Source of the DNA: Juglans regia
Taxonomy: Eukaryota; Streptophyta; Magnoliopsida; Fagales; Juglandaceae
DNA: 64,000 nt
NCBI RefSeq assembly: GCF_001411555.2
Contig: NC_049903.1
Span: forward strand, 21,991,048-22,055,047
Direction: 5' to 3'
A program made the translations under genes and the position numbers. Below, in pieces: positions 31,101 through 43,434 of this stretch (the first letter of the stretch is position 1; the number at the start of each line of letters is the position of its first letter). The notes beneath the pieces are model-generated. The model ran no database searches. It was not told the origin of the DNA and was given only the letters and a program-made list of their open reading frames with translations.

Positions 31101-33299
31101 TGTGGCGCCCTCGACCCCCATGTAAGAAAACACGGGAATCGAGACGCCGGGATGATGACAACACGGTCACGCATCCCAACGAAAGTGCCAAGTATGTGTA
31201 CAAGCGACAGTGTACAATAATAACGCAGCGGATAATTAAGTCTACTAAGTACCAGAATTTAAATACAATTTAAATATCAGTAAAATGGTTTAAATAGTTA
31301 TACAGCCATCCCAAAATAGAGTTTAACACATATCCCAAAATACAAATAAGTAAAATAAAATAACAAAGCCAGTGATCCCAGATCACTGGCCGGGTGGAGC
31401 CGTCTCCTCAGGCTCGCCCTCCTCCTCCTCATCTGCATCAAAATCTGCGTTACCACAGAATGGTACTGCAGGTAAGTATAACCCAAATAATTCTCAGGAA
31501 TAAAATGCATTTAATGCAACCAACATGCATGCATATGATGAAATGTGCATTTTCCTCAAAACATCATTTTTCCCAAAAATGATAATTTTTCAACACACGC
31601 CAAAATCCCATTTGGCCCAAAAATAATCCGTAAAACATTTTTCCAGAAAATGATTTACACAAAATCCAACACATACTATTTTCTCAGAAAATAGCCAATT
31701 AATCCGTTATTACCCTATGCACCATGGCCTCCCCTAGGGACAATCAGCATGTCCTGGCTTCGTAGCGATGCCCAGTTCCGCGCCCAGCGCGTTCATGGCC
31801 GAGCACCCACTACGCAACGAGCGATGCCCAGTTTCGCACCCTGCGCGTACATGGCTAGACATCCTCTAGTCCCTGCCAGCAGAAGGACCACGGAGTTGGT
31901 ACGAATCTCTCTTTCGATCCCATTGTCACCCAGCGACAATCCAGGGGACGTTACTCAGTATATTCCGCTCTCGAGTAACCAAAAGAGCTCCACCGAGATA
32001 ATGCCCCATCTCGGCTTGGGGTCGTGATACACACGCACCCAAAATCCATTCTCACATGAAAACCCAGTTTTCATAAACACATGAACATGAATGCAATACA
32101 CGAAAACCCAGTTTCATTTACAAACATGATCATGCATATGATATCATGAAATGTACATGTACCAATACTAATCCACAATCATCAATAACCAACCCAATCA
32201 AATTCAACCAAACAACTCCAATCATCAATCCATCCGAGCCCCGTACTCCTCGGACTCAGTCCGGCAAAACCAATCAACAGTTCAAATTCAGTGAAATGTG
32301 TTAGTGCAAAAATACATTAAATTCACAAGAATTTTTTGGAAAATACTTACAGTGCTATATAATAATTTCCGGAGGATCACGAAGCTGCAAGAGGCGGCAA
32401 CACAGCAACAGAATAGTGTCAAATACACTGTGGTCGTGGGTCTCAAAGACCCACTTTTCAACAGAGACAAACGAAGACCCAAAAATGATAGGGCCTTAGA
32501 GCCTAGGGAGGTCGGTGAAGCTAGTGGTGGTGAATGTTGGCCGTGGGTGGCGGCACAAGGGGTGGTTTAAGGCCAAAAATACCCAAAATGGAAATGTGGT
32601 TGGTTGTGCTTCACCGGTGACGGATCGGAGGTGGGGTTGGGTCCAATGGGTTGCTAAGAGGTCGATGATGAAGTGATGTGAAGATGGAGGCCGGAGGTGG
32701 CGCGACGGCGGCGCGCGAGCACAAAGAATGCCGCGGCTTCAAGCCGTGCGTGGAGGAGAACGCCGCGAGTTAGGGGCTGAGATTGATGGGGAAGGACGAC
32801 CGGCGGGAGGGGAAGCTACTGGCTTGGGCGGTGCAGGCCACGGCGGAGCAGCGACAGTGGGTTGGGGGTGAGCGACGGAACGCACGGGAGAGAGGGAGAA
32901 GCAGTTCGCGCGCGGGAAGAAGGAGAAATAAGGAGGAAAAAAAAAAAGAAAGATAGAAAAGAAAAGGAGGAAAAGAAAAATAGGGGGAAGAGAAATGAGG
33001 TCCAATCCTCATAATTTGGGTCCCAAAAATGATGCAACGGAAACGATTTCAAAACCACTAGTTAAATAAAATAATTTAAACGTAATGGTAAAGTCAAATT
33101 GAAATAATTAAATCCCATAGTAATTAATTAAATATGAAAAGTAATTTAAATGCACAACATTAAATAAATATTTAGAAAGTACATAAAAAATTAATTTTCA
33201 CCAAATTAAAAATCCAATAATTTTAAAATAAGAGAATAAATTTTGAATCCATAAAAATAATTCCTTCAGTAAAAATACACTAAAATACGGGGTGTTACA
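31101..33299 (-). mobile_element. 2.2-kb solo LTR, TSD CAACA
   Basis: Left end TGTGGCGCCC, right end GGGGTGTTACA, flanked by CAACA at 31096-31100 and 33300-33304. Reading from the TGTAACACCCC end it carries a GC- and purine-rich block (32560-33000), then an AT-rich part. Two degenerate copies of GCGATGCCCAGTT(C)CGC occur at 31767 and 31821. No coding domain is present. Orientation is inferred by analogy with the LTRs at 44.1 and 56.2 kb, which have the same end types. Confidence 0.75.
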
Positions 33300-33309
33300 C
33301 AACAAGTTA

Positions 33310-34078
33310 TAGGGGTGTAACCAGTCCGATTCAGTCTGGTTTTATATATTTTTTAGAATTGAACCGGTATTACTAGTTTTGAAAATTTAAGAATTGATAT
33401 CAGACCGATTCACTACCGAAATCGAAACCGAAACTTTTGGTTTTTTCTATTTCAGTTCGGTTCGATTTTACAAATTGTCTATATTAGTAATAATATGATT
33501 TTTACATATATTAAACTATTAGTCTATTTATATTATAGTATACTAGTATATTTTTGAATTTAACTATAAGAATATATATTATAATTTATTATGCTAAAAA
33601 TGTATTTATCATTGATATATATATATATATATCAAAAGTAAGTTTATATTACTAACTTAATATTAATGTTTATGTTTAAGATTAAAATTTTATTTATATT
33701 AATTTTATATTATAAGATTAAAAATTATATGTTATATTAAAAACTATAAGATTAATTTTATATTATATCACATGTTATATTAATTTTATATTATATATAA
33801 AAAAAATTTATATTATAAGATTAATAGAATTCAATAATAAGATTAGAATTTCATGTTATATTAATTAGAAATTTAACATATAAATTATAATTATATACCG
33901 GTCCGGTTTGGTTAAACCAATTTTCAAAATATGAAAACCGGTATCTCACCGGTTTAGAACATGTTTCGATTCATAAGAACCAGTACCATACCGGATCGCT
34001 TACAAACCGAATCGAACCAACCGGTTCAGTCTGGTCCGGTCTAATTCAACCAATTTTTTGATATTTTTTACACCCCTA
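33310..34078. mobile_element. hAT-like MITE with TAGGGGTGTAA ends
   Basis: Inverted ends TAGGGGTGTAA at left and TTACACCCCTA at right. The subterminal zones are rich in ACCGGT/CCGGTT/CAGTCTGG, and the core is very AT-rich (TATATTA repeats). It has no coding capacity. I could not find a perfect 8-bp duplication. Confidence 0.65.
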
Positions 34079-35606
34079 ACAAAAACGCTTAAAAAAGTGA
34101 AAAATAACACCACGCAATGTTCAAATAGAAACGTAAAAAGTAATTCTCATGTATTACTTTTTCTTAAAAATAAACAAATTATAAATCCACGTAAAAAGTC
34201 CAATTTGACCATTTTTTTTTTCTTTCCGAGAGAGTGTACACAATTTAGGTCTCGTTTGGTTTCAAGTATGGTCTCAATTTATTTTAACTCATCTCATCTT
34301 ATCTTAACATACAAATACTATTCAAATACAAATACTTTTCAATTTCAAATTTTTAAATTTTCAATTTGTTCATCTAATCATTACCTAATAATTGTAACTT
34401 TTCCAAACTTTTAAACAATACACAAAAAATAATTCAACTTTTTCAAATTTCAAAACAAAATAATATTAAAAAATAATATTTTAACTTTGTAATATCTTTA
34501 TTTAGCTTTTTCTTTCTCTTTTCTCAAAACACTATAAAACATATTAATTCAAATTATTTCACTACTATTCATGTAACAACTCGACTCAATATTTATAAGG
34601 ATAATTTTATTGGGTCTAAATTATGGTTGATAGGCCATATTGGTAAGCCCAATTACAATCTATTGAATAATTTTGAGGCCTAGAAAATTATGTGGTAAAT
34701 TATGAATTTTTCCATTGGATTCAATAATTAGATTTAAAAATTCAATTAATAATTATGGATACTTAGGTCCTATTTAATTGGTATTGGGCCCAAGAAGTTA
34801 GTTATAAACCCAAAAATATTATCGAATAAATTGAAATCTATTTCAAATTTAATATGGAGCCACTAAGGCTACTAAGTGACTCAACCCATTAAAATGGACC
34901 TAGGCCATGTATGTATGTGTAAAGACCTAGACCCAAGGCCATAGAAAAGGCCCAAGCTGATTATCCAAAATCCATACCCCTTTTTTAAGCCTATGTGCAT
35001 CTCCCTCCTCCTTCTCCTCCTTCACTGGGGTTTCCACCAGTATATATGTATCAGCTCCGCTTGGAACGGATGGGCCGTTCTCAGGGGTTTACACCCTACA
35101 ATGAAAGCTGGACATGTAGGAACTCCACACATTAGTTGATTGGGCATCATCACAAGGGATTTCTACTAGAAACAAAAACCTGTGATTTCTTTGTTGCATC
35201 ATTTGGTTATCTTCTTGCCTCTCAACTCACTCCAACGTGTTTGACAATTTATTCTTGCCACTAGCAGCAACATTTTTTCTTGCCACCATTCCTTTGCTAA
35301 TGTCATTGGAAAAATTTGAACAACCATTTCGCCACCACAACCAAATCGCCATCGAGTCCCTGTGTATCATTTCCATATGCCGTCATCCTGCTTTGTCTAT
35401 ATCTCTCGTTGAAATGGTTTGTTTTTCTGTTTTTATTGGTTTTTTTAATTTATTTCGAAAATGCAAATGTGTGTGTAGAAAATGCATACATGAAATAATT
35501 CAAGCATCTTGTATGAGTTGTTTAAATATTGTTTGCACCAAAAAATTCTACATCCTAAACCCGCATGCATATAGAACTTCCCCATTTACCGCTATGGCAG
35601 GCATGA
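34079..35606. other. Intergenic sequence with MITE remnant
   Basis: 34250-34480 (GTCTCGTTTGGTTTC...CAACTTTTTCAAATTTC) resembles the 29.1-kb MITE family but lacks a clear right end. From 34573 (TGTAACAACTCGACTC) an LTR-like start is possible, but no end was found. The frame at 35237-35614 has no recognisable domain and I do not call it a gene. Confidence 0.4.
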
Positions 35607-35611
35607 TTGAG

Positions 35612-36417
35612 TGATATGAACCCGCGGGAAAGGAATCCCTTGAACTCACAGTCAATTTGAAAACTCCCCAAGAAAGCCAAAATCAAGTCAATGGATGGAG
35701 AACCTAGACCCGATGAGAACTCGTTTCAAGAACCTAGATTATATTAAAATCTAGACCCGTTGAAGAACCCGTCTCAAGAACCCAGATTACAAAGGAGGAA
35801 CGCCACAAAGGTTGTGATTTACCTTTGATAAGTTCAAAAGTTCAATTAAGAACAAGAGGAGTAAAACTCAACTCACAATGAATAAATTCATCAAATTTTA
35901 TAAATTTCATAATCTGATTAGAATGAGGCTACATAGAGTATTTAAAGCAAAACCTAATGAAACCCTAGCCAAAATAAACCCCCATCTTCCAAAAGTGCCC
36001 CTGGATGAACAGTGCCGCGGCTACAGTGCCGTGCTACAGTACTCGGCTACAGTAACCCTAACCCTAGTTCAATAAAATAATAACTTTCCCAACATGCCCT
36101 TGCATAGGCTCCCTTAAGTCCTTCTCATAATAAACTCAATTATTCTAAACTAATAAAATAAGTTCTTTAAATGAATTAAATAAGTTGAAACCCTTCAAGA
36201 GTCCAAAGCCTTTAAGTCTTGTCGTTGCCCTCTTCCGTAGCTGATCAAATGAATTAAAATTGGATCTTCATCCTTCAAGCCCCATCTTGAATGTTGGGCT
36301 CTTGCTAAACTTGTCCCAAATGGATTACATCAATCCTTGCATTTTCTCATTGATCTTCTTGGCCCATCTGGAAGTTGCAAATGATCTTTAAGACTAGACC
36401 CATCTTGGTTCCCATCA
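35612..36417 (-). repeat. 3' LTR of E4
   Basis: 806 bp, TGATATGAACCCGCGGG to GGTTCCCATCA, without the 103-bp duplication. The end of the polyprotein frame lies inside it (stop at 36330). Confidence 0.93.
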
Positions 36418-38969
36418 TTCCCCCTCTCCTCAAAATGATTCGACCTCGAATCTCCACCTGGATCAAAGGGAAAATTGTTAGTAACATCGAAAATAGTAGA
36501 AACATGATACTTACCTGGAAGATCCATTACATATGCATTTTCATTAATTTGTTTAAGAATTTGGAATAGTCCATCCAAGCTACTCATGTCATCAACTAGT
36601 AAAGACTTTAAATCTGAAGGAGGAAATTGATTAAGTAAACAAACAATTTCAATTGGTGAAAATTTAGTAGTAGCATGAACACTCCAATTATATGTAAACT
36701 CAATGAATGGCAAACAATACTCCCACAAATGTTCATGAAGTACATCTAAAGTTTTCCTCGAACCAAAATGACCACTCCAATATGCATGCTCAATGAATGG
36801 CAAATGATACTCCCGCAAACATTCATGCAACAAGTCAATGAATGGCAAATGATACTCCCGCAAACGTTCATGCAACAAGTCTTTGAATGGCAAATGATAC
36901 TCTCATAAACGTTTAGGCAACATGTCTGAAATCTTATTTTCACGAGAATGACCACTCCAATTATATGCAAAATCAATGAAATACAAATGATACTTCCGCA
37001 AACGTTCGTGTAACACGTCTTTGAAAGGCAAATGATATTTCCATAAACGTTCATGCAACACGACAAAAGTCTTCCTTACACCATGGTTACCCAACAAACT
37101 AGCATGTCCATCACACACAAGCAACTTACGCATAAAACTAGTAGGCACACAAAATCTATTCATTCTAAACAAGTACCAATCTAGTTTATAGAACTTACCA
37201 AAAGATGCATTCTCACATGTTCCATACACACTAGCAAAGTCATCATTATTAGCATGCAATTCCTTATCATATTCAAATCTCAACAATTTCGCATCTAAAA
37301 TGAAGACAAGGACATACCTTCTTGCTAAAGCATCAACCACAAAATTTTTCATACCTTGTGTGTATTTGAATACATGAGGAAAAGTCTCAATACAATCCTC
37401 CCGCTTAGTATGCATTCTAGTCAACAACTTACCTTGTCCCTTTAAGTGTGTCAATGACTCTTGTTTTTCCAAGAAAGGTCGATTAAGAATTGTCGCACCT
37501 GGCATAAAATTAATGTAGTGGTCTATCTCCCTAATAGGTGGCAATCCACAAAAGACACCACTAGGAAACATGACCTCATATCCCTGCAACAAAGAGACAA
37601 CAATACTAGGCAAACATACGTCAAGTCCGTTAGGATTAAGACTCGCCTTAGCACAAAAACTCACTTTTCTCTTTGTTTTTCTCTCACTTTCTTCACACTC
37701 TCTTTTCTTTCCACTCTGTTTTTCTTTTTCACTCTCTTTTTCACAATTACTTTTCAACTCATTCTCTCTTTTGCTTAAGGTTTTAGTCTCACCCTCTTCT
37801 TTTTTCTCTCTCATTTTTCTGTCTTTCTCCATTTCGGTCTCACTGTTTCTTTTCTTCTCAATCTCACCTTCACTCTTTCTTTTCAGCACATTCTCACTTT
37901 CACAGTCACCTTCACTCTTTCTTTTCAGCACATTCTCACTTTCACAGTCACCTTCACTCTTACTATTAAGCTCATTCTCACTTTTTCTTGAGGTTTCAGC
38001 CTCACCCAAATCTTTTCCCTTTGGTGGTTCGGTCTTCTCCTTTGCTACAACTTGATCATTTTTGTCCCACTTTGGTTTCCAAGAAGTACTAGAAACCGAA
38101 GTATACCTTGATGTACCCTTTCCAAAAAGCCGTCTCTCCACCTTCATAGCCATGTGCACCATGTCCTCTACCTCCTCATAATGTTGCAACTCAACTACAT
38201 TGGCTATCTCCCTATTCAACCCCCTCAAAAATCTTTTCATTATGGCCTCCCGATCCTCCACTACATTAGCCCGAATCATAGCCACCTCCATCTCCTTATG
38301 GTAGTCCTCTACACTCCTAGACCCCTGTATAAGATTTTGTAATTTTTGGTAGAGGTCTCTATAGTAGTGGCTAGGTACAAATCTCCACCTCATGATAGCT
38401 TTCAACTCTCTCCATGTTTCTACAGGCCTCTCAAAATTCCTCCTCCTATTGGATACTAATTGATCCCACCAAATAATCGCATAATCAGTGAACTCAATTA
38501 CAGCCAACTTCATCTTTTTCTCCTCAGAGTAATTATGACAATCAAACACCAACTCTATTCTTTTCTCCCACTCTAAATAAACTTCAGGGTCAGTTCTACC
38601 TTGGAATGATGGTATTTTCATTTTGATGCTTCCAAGGTTCTTATCTACTCTATCTCGACCCCCTGAGTTTGCCCTAAGGCCTCTTCCATGCCTAACTCTT
38701 CTATGTCTACCCAATCCAACTTCAGATGTTAGCACTTCCTCATCCTCACCATACTCTCCATTCTCATACCCATTCTTAATATTAGGCTCATGTCGCCTCC
38801 AATCTTTCTCTCCTTGCAGATTTCTAACCATTGCTTCTTGATTATCCATGCTATTCCTCACTTCACCTAACACCAAGTTCAACCGCTCAAACTCTTGTTG
38901 CATGGCATGCAACACAAAGGATGAGTTATCTGCTCGCCCCCTTGGTGATGAGCTACTCCGATGAGACAT
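36330..38969 (-). pseudogene. Gag with residual Pol of E4, one nonsense codon
   Basis: Starts at ATG 38967-38969 (MSHRSSSSPRGR). It holds the coiled coil, complete Gag core, a Lys/Glu/Ser linker with a 42-bp tandem duplication (SEGDCESENVLKRK twice, 37865-37960), the RT-start/RNase H-end fusion (NRPFLEKQESLTHLKG), half a zinc finger and the first LHERL repeats. It stops with TGA at 36903-36905, where relatives have TGG. The frame then reopens (36330-36893) through more 15-residue repeats, the integrase tail (INENAYVMDLPGKYH) and an LTR-encoded end (LQLPDGPRRSMRK). The first 688 codons are open, so Gag itself is intact. Confidence 0.8.
36655..37066 (-). repeat. 45-bp-type coding repeats of E4
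   Basis: At least six LHERLWEYHLPFI-type units with interspersed FAYNWSGH segments. Unit order differs from A1, which shows expansion and rearrangement of the array between copies. Confidence 0.8.
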
Positions 38970-39786
38970 TACAAGGTGCTGCACAGAAGAATGTTAGTGG
39001 TAAAAAAGAAAAACCTCACACACTCCCTTACGTGTTTCAAATCGAATAATGACACTCTACTCGTGTTTCACTCTTAATGGCTTTTTCCCGATAATAGTCT
39101 CACACTCTCTTGCCTTTTACCTCAATAGTTTTTTCACTCAAGTTCTTTCAGAACTAAATGAACTCAATCAAGACAAGGCAACCTTATTTTATCCCAACTA
39201 GTAATTAGATTCATGAAACAAGAACAAGAGAAACATGAAGGAATAAAAATGACACGAGAATCAATGAAGTTATACGAATGAAAGTAAGACAAGATACCAA
39301 CTTGAGTGATGTATGCAGCAGCCCCTTTGATGATAAGGTTCAATCAACAAATTTCTTTCTTTCTCATTTTTGTAACTATGTAGCAACCTCTGAATATGCT
39401 ACCTTTTTTTTTTCTTCTTCCTCTTCTCTTCTTTTTTTTTTTTTTTTTAAAATTTTTTTTTTCTTTTCTTTTCTTTAATTCATCCACAAACAGCAATATT
39501 CAATTGTGAAAACCAACCAATTGAATTCAAACACACAAGCATCGACAATGAAGTAGAAGAGAATCAATGGAACGACACTCCAAGCAATTGACAAACTTAG
39601 AGATGCAGAAAAATCCTAGAATTTTGAAACCCTAGGTGATGTAAATTTCAGACAAACCCAAAACCCTAAGAATTTCGGCAGCCTACTTTTTGTTTCTATT
39701 TTTTTTTTTTTGGCAACTCTAGAACAATGAAGCCCTAGAATTAAATTTAAGGATGCTAAAATTAAAAGATAGAATCAGACCTGATT
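38970..39786 (-). other. 5' leader of E4 with (TTTTC)n
   Basis: Family leader. T-rich microsatellite at 39395-39476 and a second T-run near 39700. No gene. Confidence 0.65.
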
Positions 39787-39807
39787 GGAAACCTTGCTCT
39801 GATACCA
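39787..39807 (-). other. Primer-binding site of E4
   Basis: Intact TGGTATCAGAGCAAGG in element sense, two bases inside the LTR. Confidence 0.9.
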
Positions 39808-39809
39808 AA

Positions 39810-40615
39810 TGATATGAACCCGCGGGAAAGGAATCCCTTGAACCCACAATCAATTTGAAAACTTCCCAAGAAAGCCAAAATCAAGTCAATGGATGGAGAA
39901 CCTAGACCCGATGAGAACTCGTTTCAAGAACCTAGATTATATTAAAATCTAGACCCGTTGAAGAACCCGTCTCAAGAACCCAGATTACAAAGGAGGAACG
40001 CCACAAAGGTTGTGATTTACCTTTGATAAGTTCAAAAGTTCAATTAAGAACAAGAGGAGTAAAACTCAACTCACAATGAATAAATTCATCAAATTTTATA
40101 AATTTCATAATCTGATTAGAATGAGGCTACATAGAGTATTTAAAGCAAAACCTAATGAAACCCTAGCCAAAATAAACCCCCATCTTCCAAAAGTGCCCCT
40201 GGATGAACAGTGCCGCGGCTACAGTGCCGTGCTACAGTACTCGGCTACAGTAACCCTAACCCTAGTTCAATAAAATAATAACTTTCCCAACATGCCCTTG
40301 CATAGGCCCCCTTAAGTGCTTCTCATAATAAACTCAATTATTCTAAACTAATAAAATAAGTTCTTTAAATGAATTAAATAAGTTGAAACCCTTCAAGAGT
40401 CCAAAGCCTTTAAGTCTTGTCGTTGCCCTCTTCCGGAGCTGATCAAATGAATTAAAATTGGATCTTCATCCTTCAAGCCCCATCTTGAATGTTGGGCTCT
40501 TGCTAAATTTGTCCCAAATGGATTACATCAATCCTTGCATTTTCTCATTGATCTTCTTGGCCCATCTGGAAGTTGCAAATGATCTTTAAGACTAGACCCA
40601 TCTTGGTTCCCATCA
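39810..40615 (-). repeat. 5' LTR of E4
   Basis: 806-bp partner of 35612-36417. It drives transcription toward lower coordinates. Confidence 0.93.
40137..40144 (-). promoter_or_regulatory. Candidate TATA box of E4 5' LTR
   Basis: TTTAAATA in element sense, followed downstream by the conserved CTCTATGTAGCCTCATT. The same box sits at this place in all LTRs of the family. It is called by motif and position only. Confidence 0.35.
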
Positions 40616-40620
40616 TTGAG

Positions 40621-41902
40621 TCAAAAACATTGTTTAACTAAATCCGGCATTCATACCTAAATCTAAATGTTTTCTTCTTGAATTCTAAAAAATTGTGTAT
40701 ACTCATGCTCCACAAAACCATCTTTTGAGGCTATTGGCTTATTTACAGAGTTGCCTAAAAACCAGAGAAGTTGGGTTAAATGCACTAGCCTCTATCGAAA
40801 CATTGTTTTTTGCACAAATTATGATATTTGGTGATTGGTAACATTGTGATTATTTTGCTTTGAAGTATCATATTTCGAGTCTGGATAGTGATGTGAATGT
40901 TGAAGAACATTGTGATGTGAATGTGGAAGAACAATGTGATGTGAATGTAGAAGATGGAGTGAATGTGATTTCCTCTTCTAGTAGTGGGCGTTTGGAGCCA
41001 TTTGTTGGTATGAAATTTGAGGACGTAGAAGTCGTCTAAGCATTTTACAAGGCATATGCAAGACGAACAGGTTTTGTAATAAGGACTAACCATACTCAAT
41101 TGTCAAAAGATGAGAGAAAATTAATTGGAGTACAGTATATTTACTCAAGAGAAGGGTTTCAACATGAAACAAGCTAACAAAGAGAGAAAGAACAATTCTT
41201 GAACCTGCTAAAACAAAAATTGGATGTAAAGCAACGATACCAATAAGAAAAGATGGTGAGAAGTGGATATTATGCAAGTATGTGCCATTACATAACCATG
41301 AGCTACTAATACTGAGAAGTACTAGTTTGCTCCGTGGACATAGAGGAGTGACACATGTCCAAAAAAAGCTCATTCTCACTTTGAATGAACTCGGTGAGAA
41401 GTGGACATTATGCAAGTATGTGCCATCAAATCATTCTGACAGTGATTTTAGCGTTGGTTGTATTGGCACGGACGCTAAGAATTATTTGAGAAACAAAAGA
41501 AGAAAATTATTAAAGAGGGAAATGCACAAATGTTGTATGCCTACTTTCTTGATCGACAATGTAAAGAACTTGGATTTTGTACTCCATGCAAGTTGATGAT
41601 AATGGGTGTGTGAGAAATTATTTTTGGGCAGATTCAAGATCAAGGGCTGAAAATCAGTATTTTGGAGATGTTGTCACATTTGATGCTACATAGATGAATA
41701 ATATTTACAAGATGCCCTTTGTGTCGTTTTCTGGAATTAACAATCATCCCCAAACCATAATATTTGGTTGTACCTTGTTAGTTAATAAAAGAGCCGAATC
41801 ATATATATGGTTGTTGAGAACATGGCAAGAGGCAATTCTTGGGCGTGCCCCTTCGACTATCATTACTGATGAGTGTACGAAAGCGCACTCTAAATACCCT
41901 AT
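40621..41902 (+). pseudogene. FAR1/FHY3-type transposase-derived gene, degenerate fragment
   Basis: Translated in shifting frames, about 40880-41300 gives a FAR1-type N-terminus: GMKFEDVEVV, then FYKAYARRTGFVIRTNHT, REGFQHE, GCKATIPIRKDGEKW and PLHNHEL, as in the zinc-finger DNA-binding domain of the family. 41600-41900 matches the start of the MULE transposase domain (YFWADSRSRAENQYFGDVVTFDAT, MPFVSFSGINNH, IITDE). There are in-frame stops (near 41036, 41174 and 41691) and a frameshift near 41190. A 24-bp repeat (40887-40958, three times DVNVEE) lies upstream of the domain. The gene is cut at about 41902 by the Athila LTR. It could be a FAR1-related host gene or a MULE copy. Confidence 0.75.
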
Positions 41903-43164
41903 TGTTGGACTAAAATGCTAAAATGTGAATAGAAATCATAAGAATTAATGAGTATTCTTGAATTGAGTTTCTATTTACTTTGAAATACTCCTAAGCATAT
42001 TTTTATATTTAATTTCAGGGTTTATAAAAGAGCAAGTCAAAGTCTAGTCAAATTCAAAGAAGGACTTTCAAGTGGACAAGATGTTTGAACAACCTAAGAA
42101 CTTTCAGCGAGTGTAGGACTCTGCAAATAAGGATAATGATGGGGTTTGAGAGTAATTTGGATCAGAGTCCAAAATACGATAAGAGACAGCCTGGACATAC
42201 TTTAGTATTTTGATCGTAATTTTCCACTCACATATTGAATTGACGTGATTCTTGATACATTGGAAAACTATCTTAAAGGGATATAAATTTGTCTCAAATA
42301 AGAGTTTCTAAATTCGAACTCCTGAAATGTGTACGTGACTGCCAAGATGAGTCCTAAAATTTAGGCAATTTTTATGCCGGAATCATGAAGACATTAGGAT
42401 TTCTTTCCTACCATATTTAAACATATCATTAGTACGCAATTGAAGAGTTTTTGAAAGGAGGAGGCACATATCTAGAGAAGAAAAAAAATACCATTTTTAC
42501 TTTTAGTTCTTCTATGGAGAACTAAATCTTGGGTAAAGTCTAGGACGAAAATTAATTGGTGAAAAAACTTTGACTATATTTCAATTCATATATTAAGTTT
42601 TATTGTTTAACATTCTAGGATTCAATTCTCTATTTTTTTTGGATACTATAAGTTTGAGATAATTATATTAAATCTTGCTATGGTTTGATTTTGTTGAGTT
42701 ATAGGATTATGAATATATGATTCTGACTTAAACAAGCTTTTCATACTATTGATGTGATCTTTTGCTGCAATATTGTTTTTGAACATAGTGTCTTCTCTAG
42801 ATCTGATATTCATTTTTATATATGAAAACCGTGGTTTGTAAAGAGAGAATAGATTTTAGAATTAAATTTGAGAAAGTAGATGAATACAATTTCATATCTT
42901 CCAATTAGAAATTGTGTATATCGTTTGAATTGAAAAAGTCAGAGTATTGGATCCGGTTGATGGAAGCCCAAAGCTTTACTTGCCTTCTTATCCGTGCCCT
43001 AATCTCATTTTAATTACGTGCTTTAGGTAGAATTTTCAGATTCTTGTCATATTATAATTTGATCTCTTCTTTCAAGCTTGAGACTTGTTGTGTTTCTTCT
43101 GACTCCCTGTGGATCGACACCCTGAACAATACTATAACACTGCGTACTAGTTTGGACGTAATCA
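41903..43164 (+). repeat. Probable 5' LTR of an Athila-type element
   Basis: Start TGTTGGACTAAAATGC, placed where FAR1 homology ends. End ...GACGTAATCA, followed five bases later by a primer site. The terminal region CCCTGTGGATCGACACCCTG is characteristic of Athila/Tat LTR ends as I remember them. The second LTR is outside the window or destroyed, so the left boundary is inferred. Confidence 0.6.
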
Positions 43165-43169
43165 AATTT

Positions 43170-43187
43170 TGGTGCTGTTGCTGGGGA
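43170..43187 (+). other. Decayed tRNA-Asp-type primer site of the Athila element
   Basis: TGGTGCTGTTGCTGGGGA. The usual Athila/Tat site is TGGCGCCGTTGCCGGGGA. The three differences are all C-to-T at CpG, the signature of 5-methylcytosine deamination in a long-silenced copy. Confidence 0.7.
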
Positions 43188-43434
43188 GATGGTGGAAGAA
43201 ACGTTACAAATAATTTATTTCAGTAGTTTGTAAAGGCAGTAACTTTGTTATCTCTTTTAGCTTGCTACAATTTTTTTTTCTTTCATTTCGTATTATTTTT
43301 AGTTTTTAGTATTTTTTATAACTTGCATGCACATATATAGACACACCTTGGGTAAATTTGCTTGTAGGCTTGTTCTAGAGTCATAATCAAATTTTTTAAA
43401 TCCTTTATTTGACAATTCATCTAGTCCCGAAGAA

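Larger units (their letters stand above)
35612..40615 (-). mobile_element. Complete non-autonomous Ty3/gypsy element E4, TSD TTGAG
   Basis: Two 806-bp LTRs (35612-36417, 39810-40615), TSD TTGAG at 35607-35611 and 40616-40620, an intact initiator-Met primer site (39787-39807) and a polypurine tract (36418-36432). The interior is 3.4 kb. About seven differences were noted between the LTRs. This is the structurally cleanest copy of the family and the best type specimen. It has Gag but no protease, reverse transcriptase core or integrase core, so it would need proteins in trans. Confidence 0.93.

Noticed and set aside
31749..32027. 92-codon frame as a gene
   Set aside because: Inside the 2.2-kb solo LTR and built on an internal degenerate repeat (GCGATGCCCAGTT). 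No domain.
35237..35614. 125-codon frame as a host gene
   Set aside because: No recognisable domain, AT-rich codon use, and it ends inside the E4 LTR. Hydrophobic stretches alone do not support a gene.
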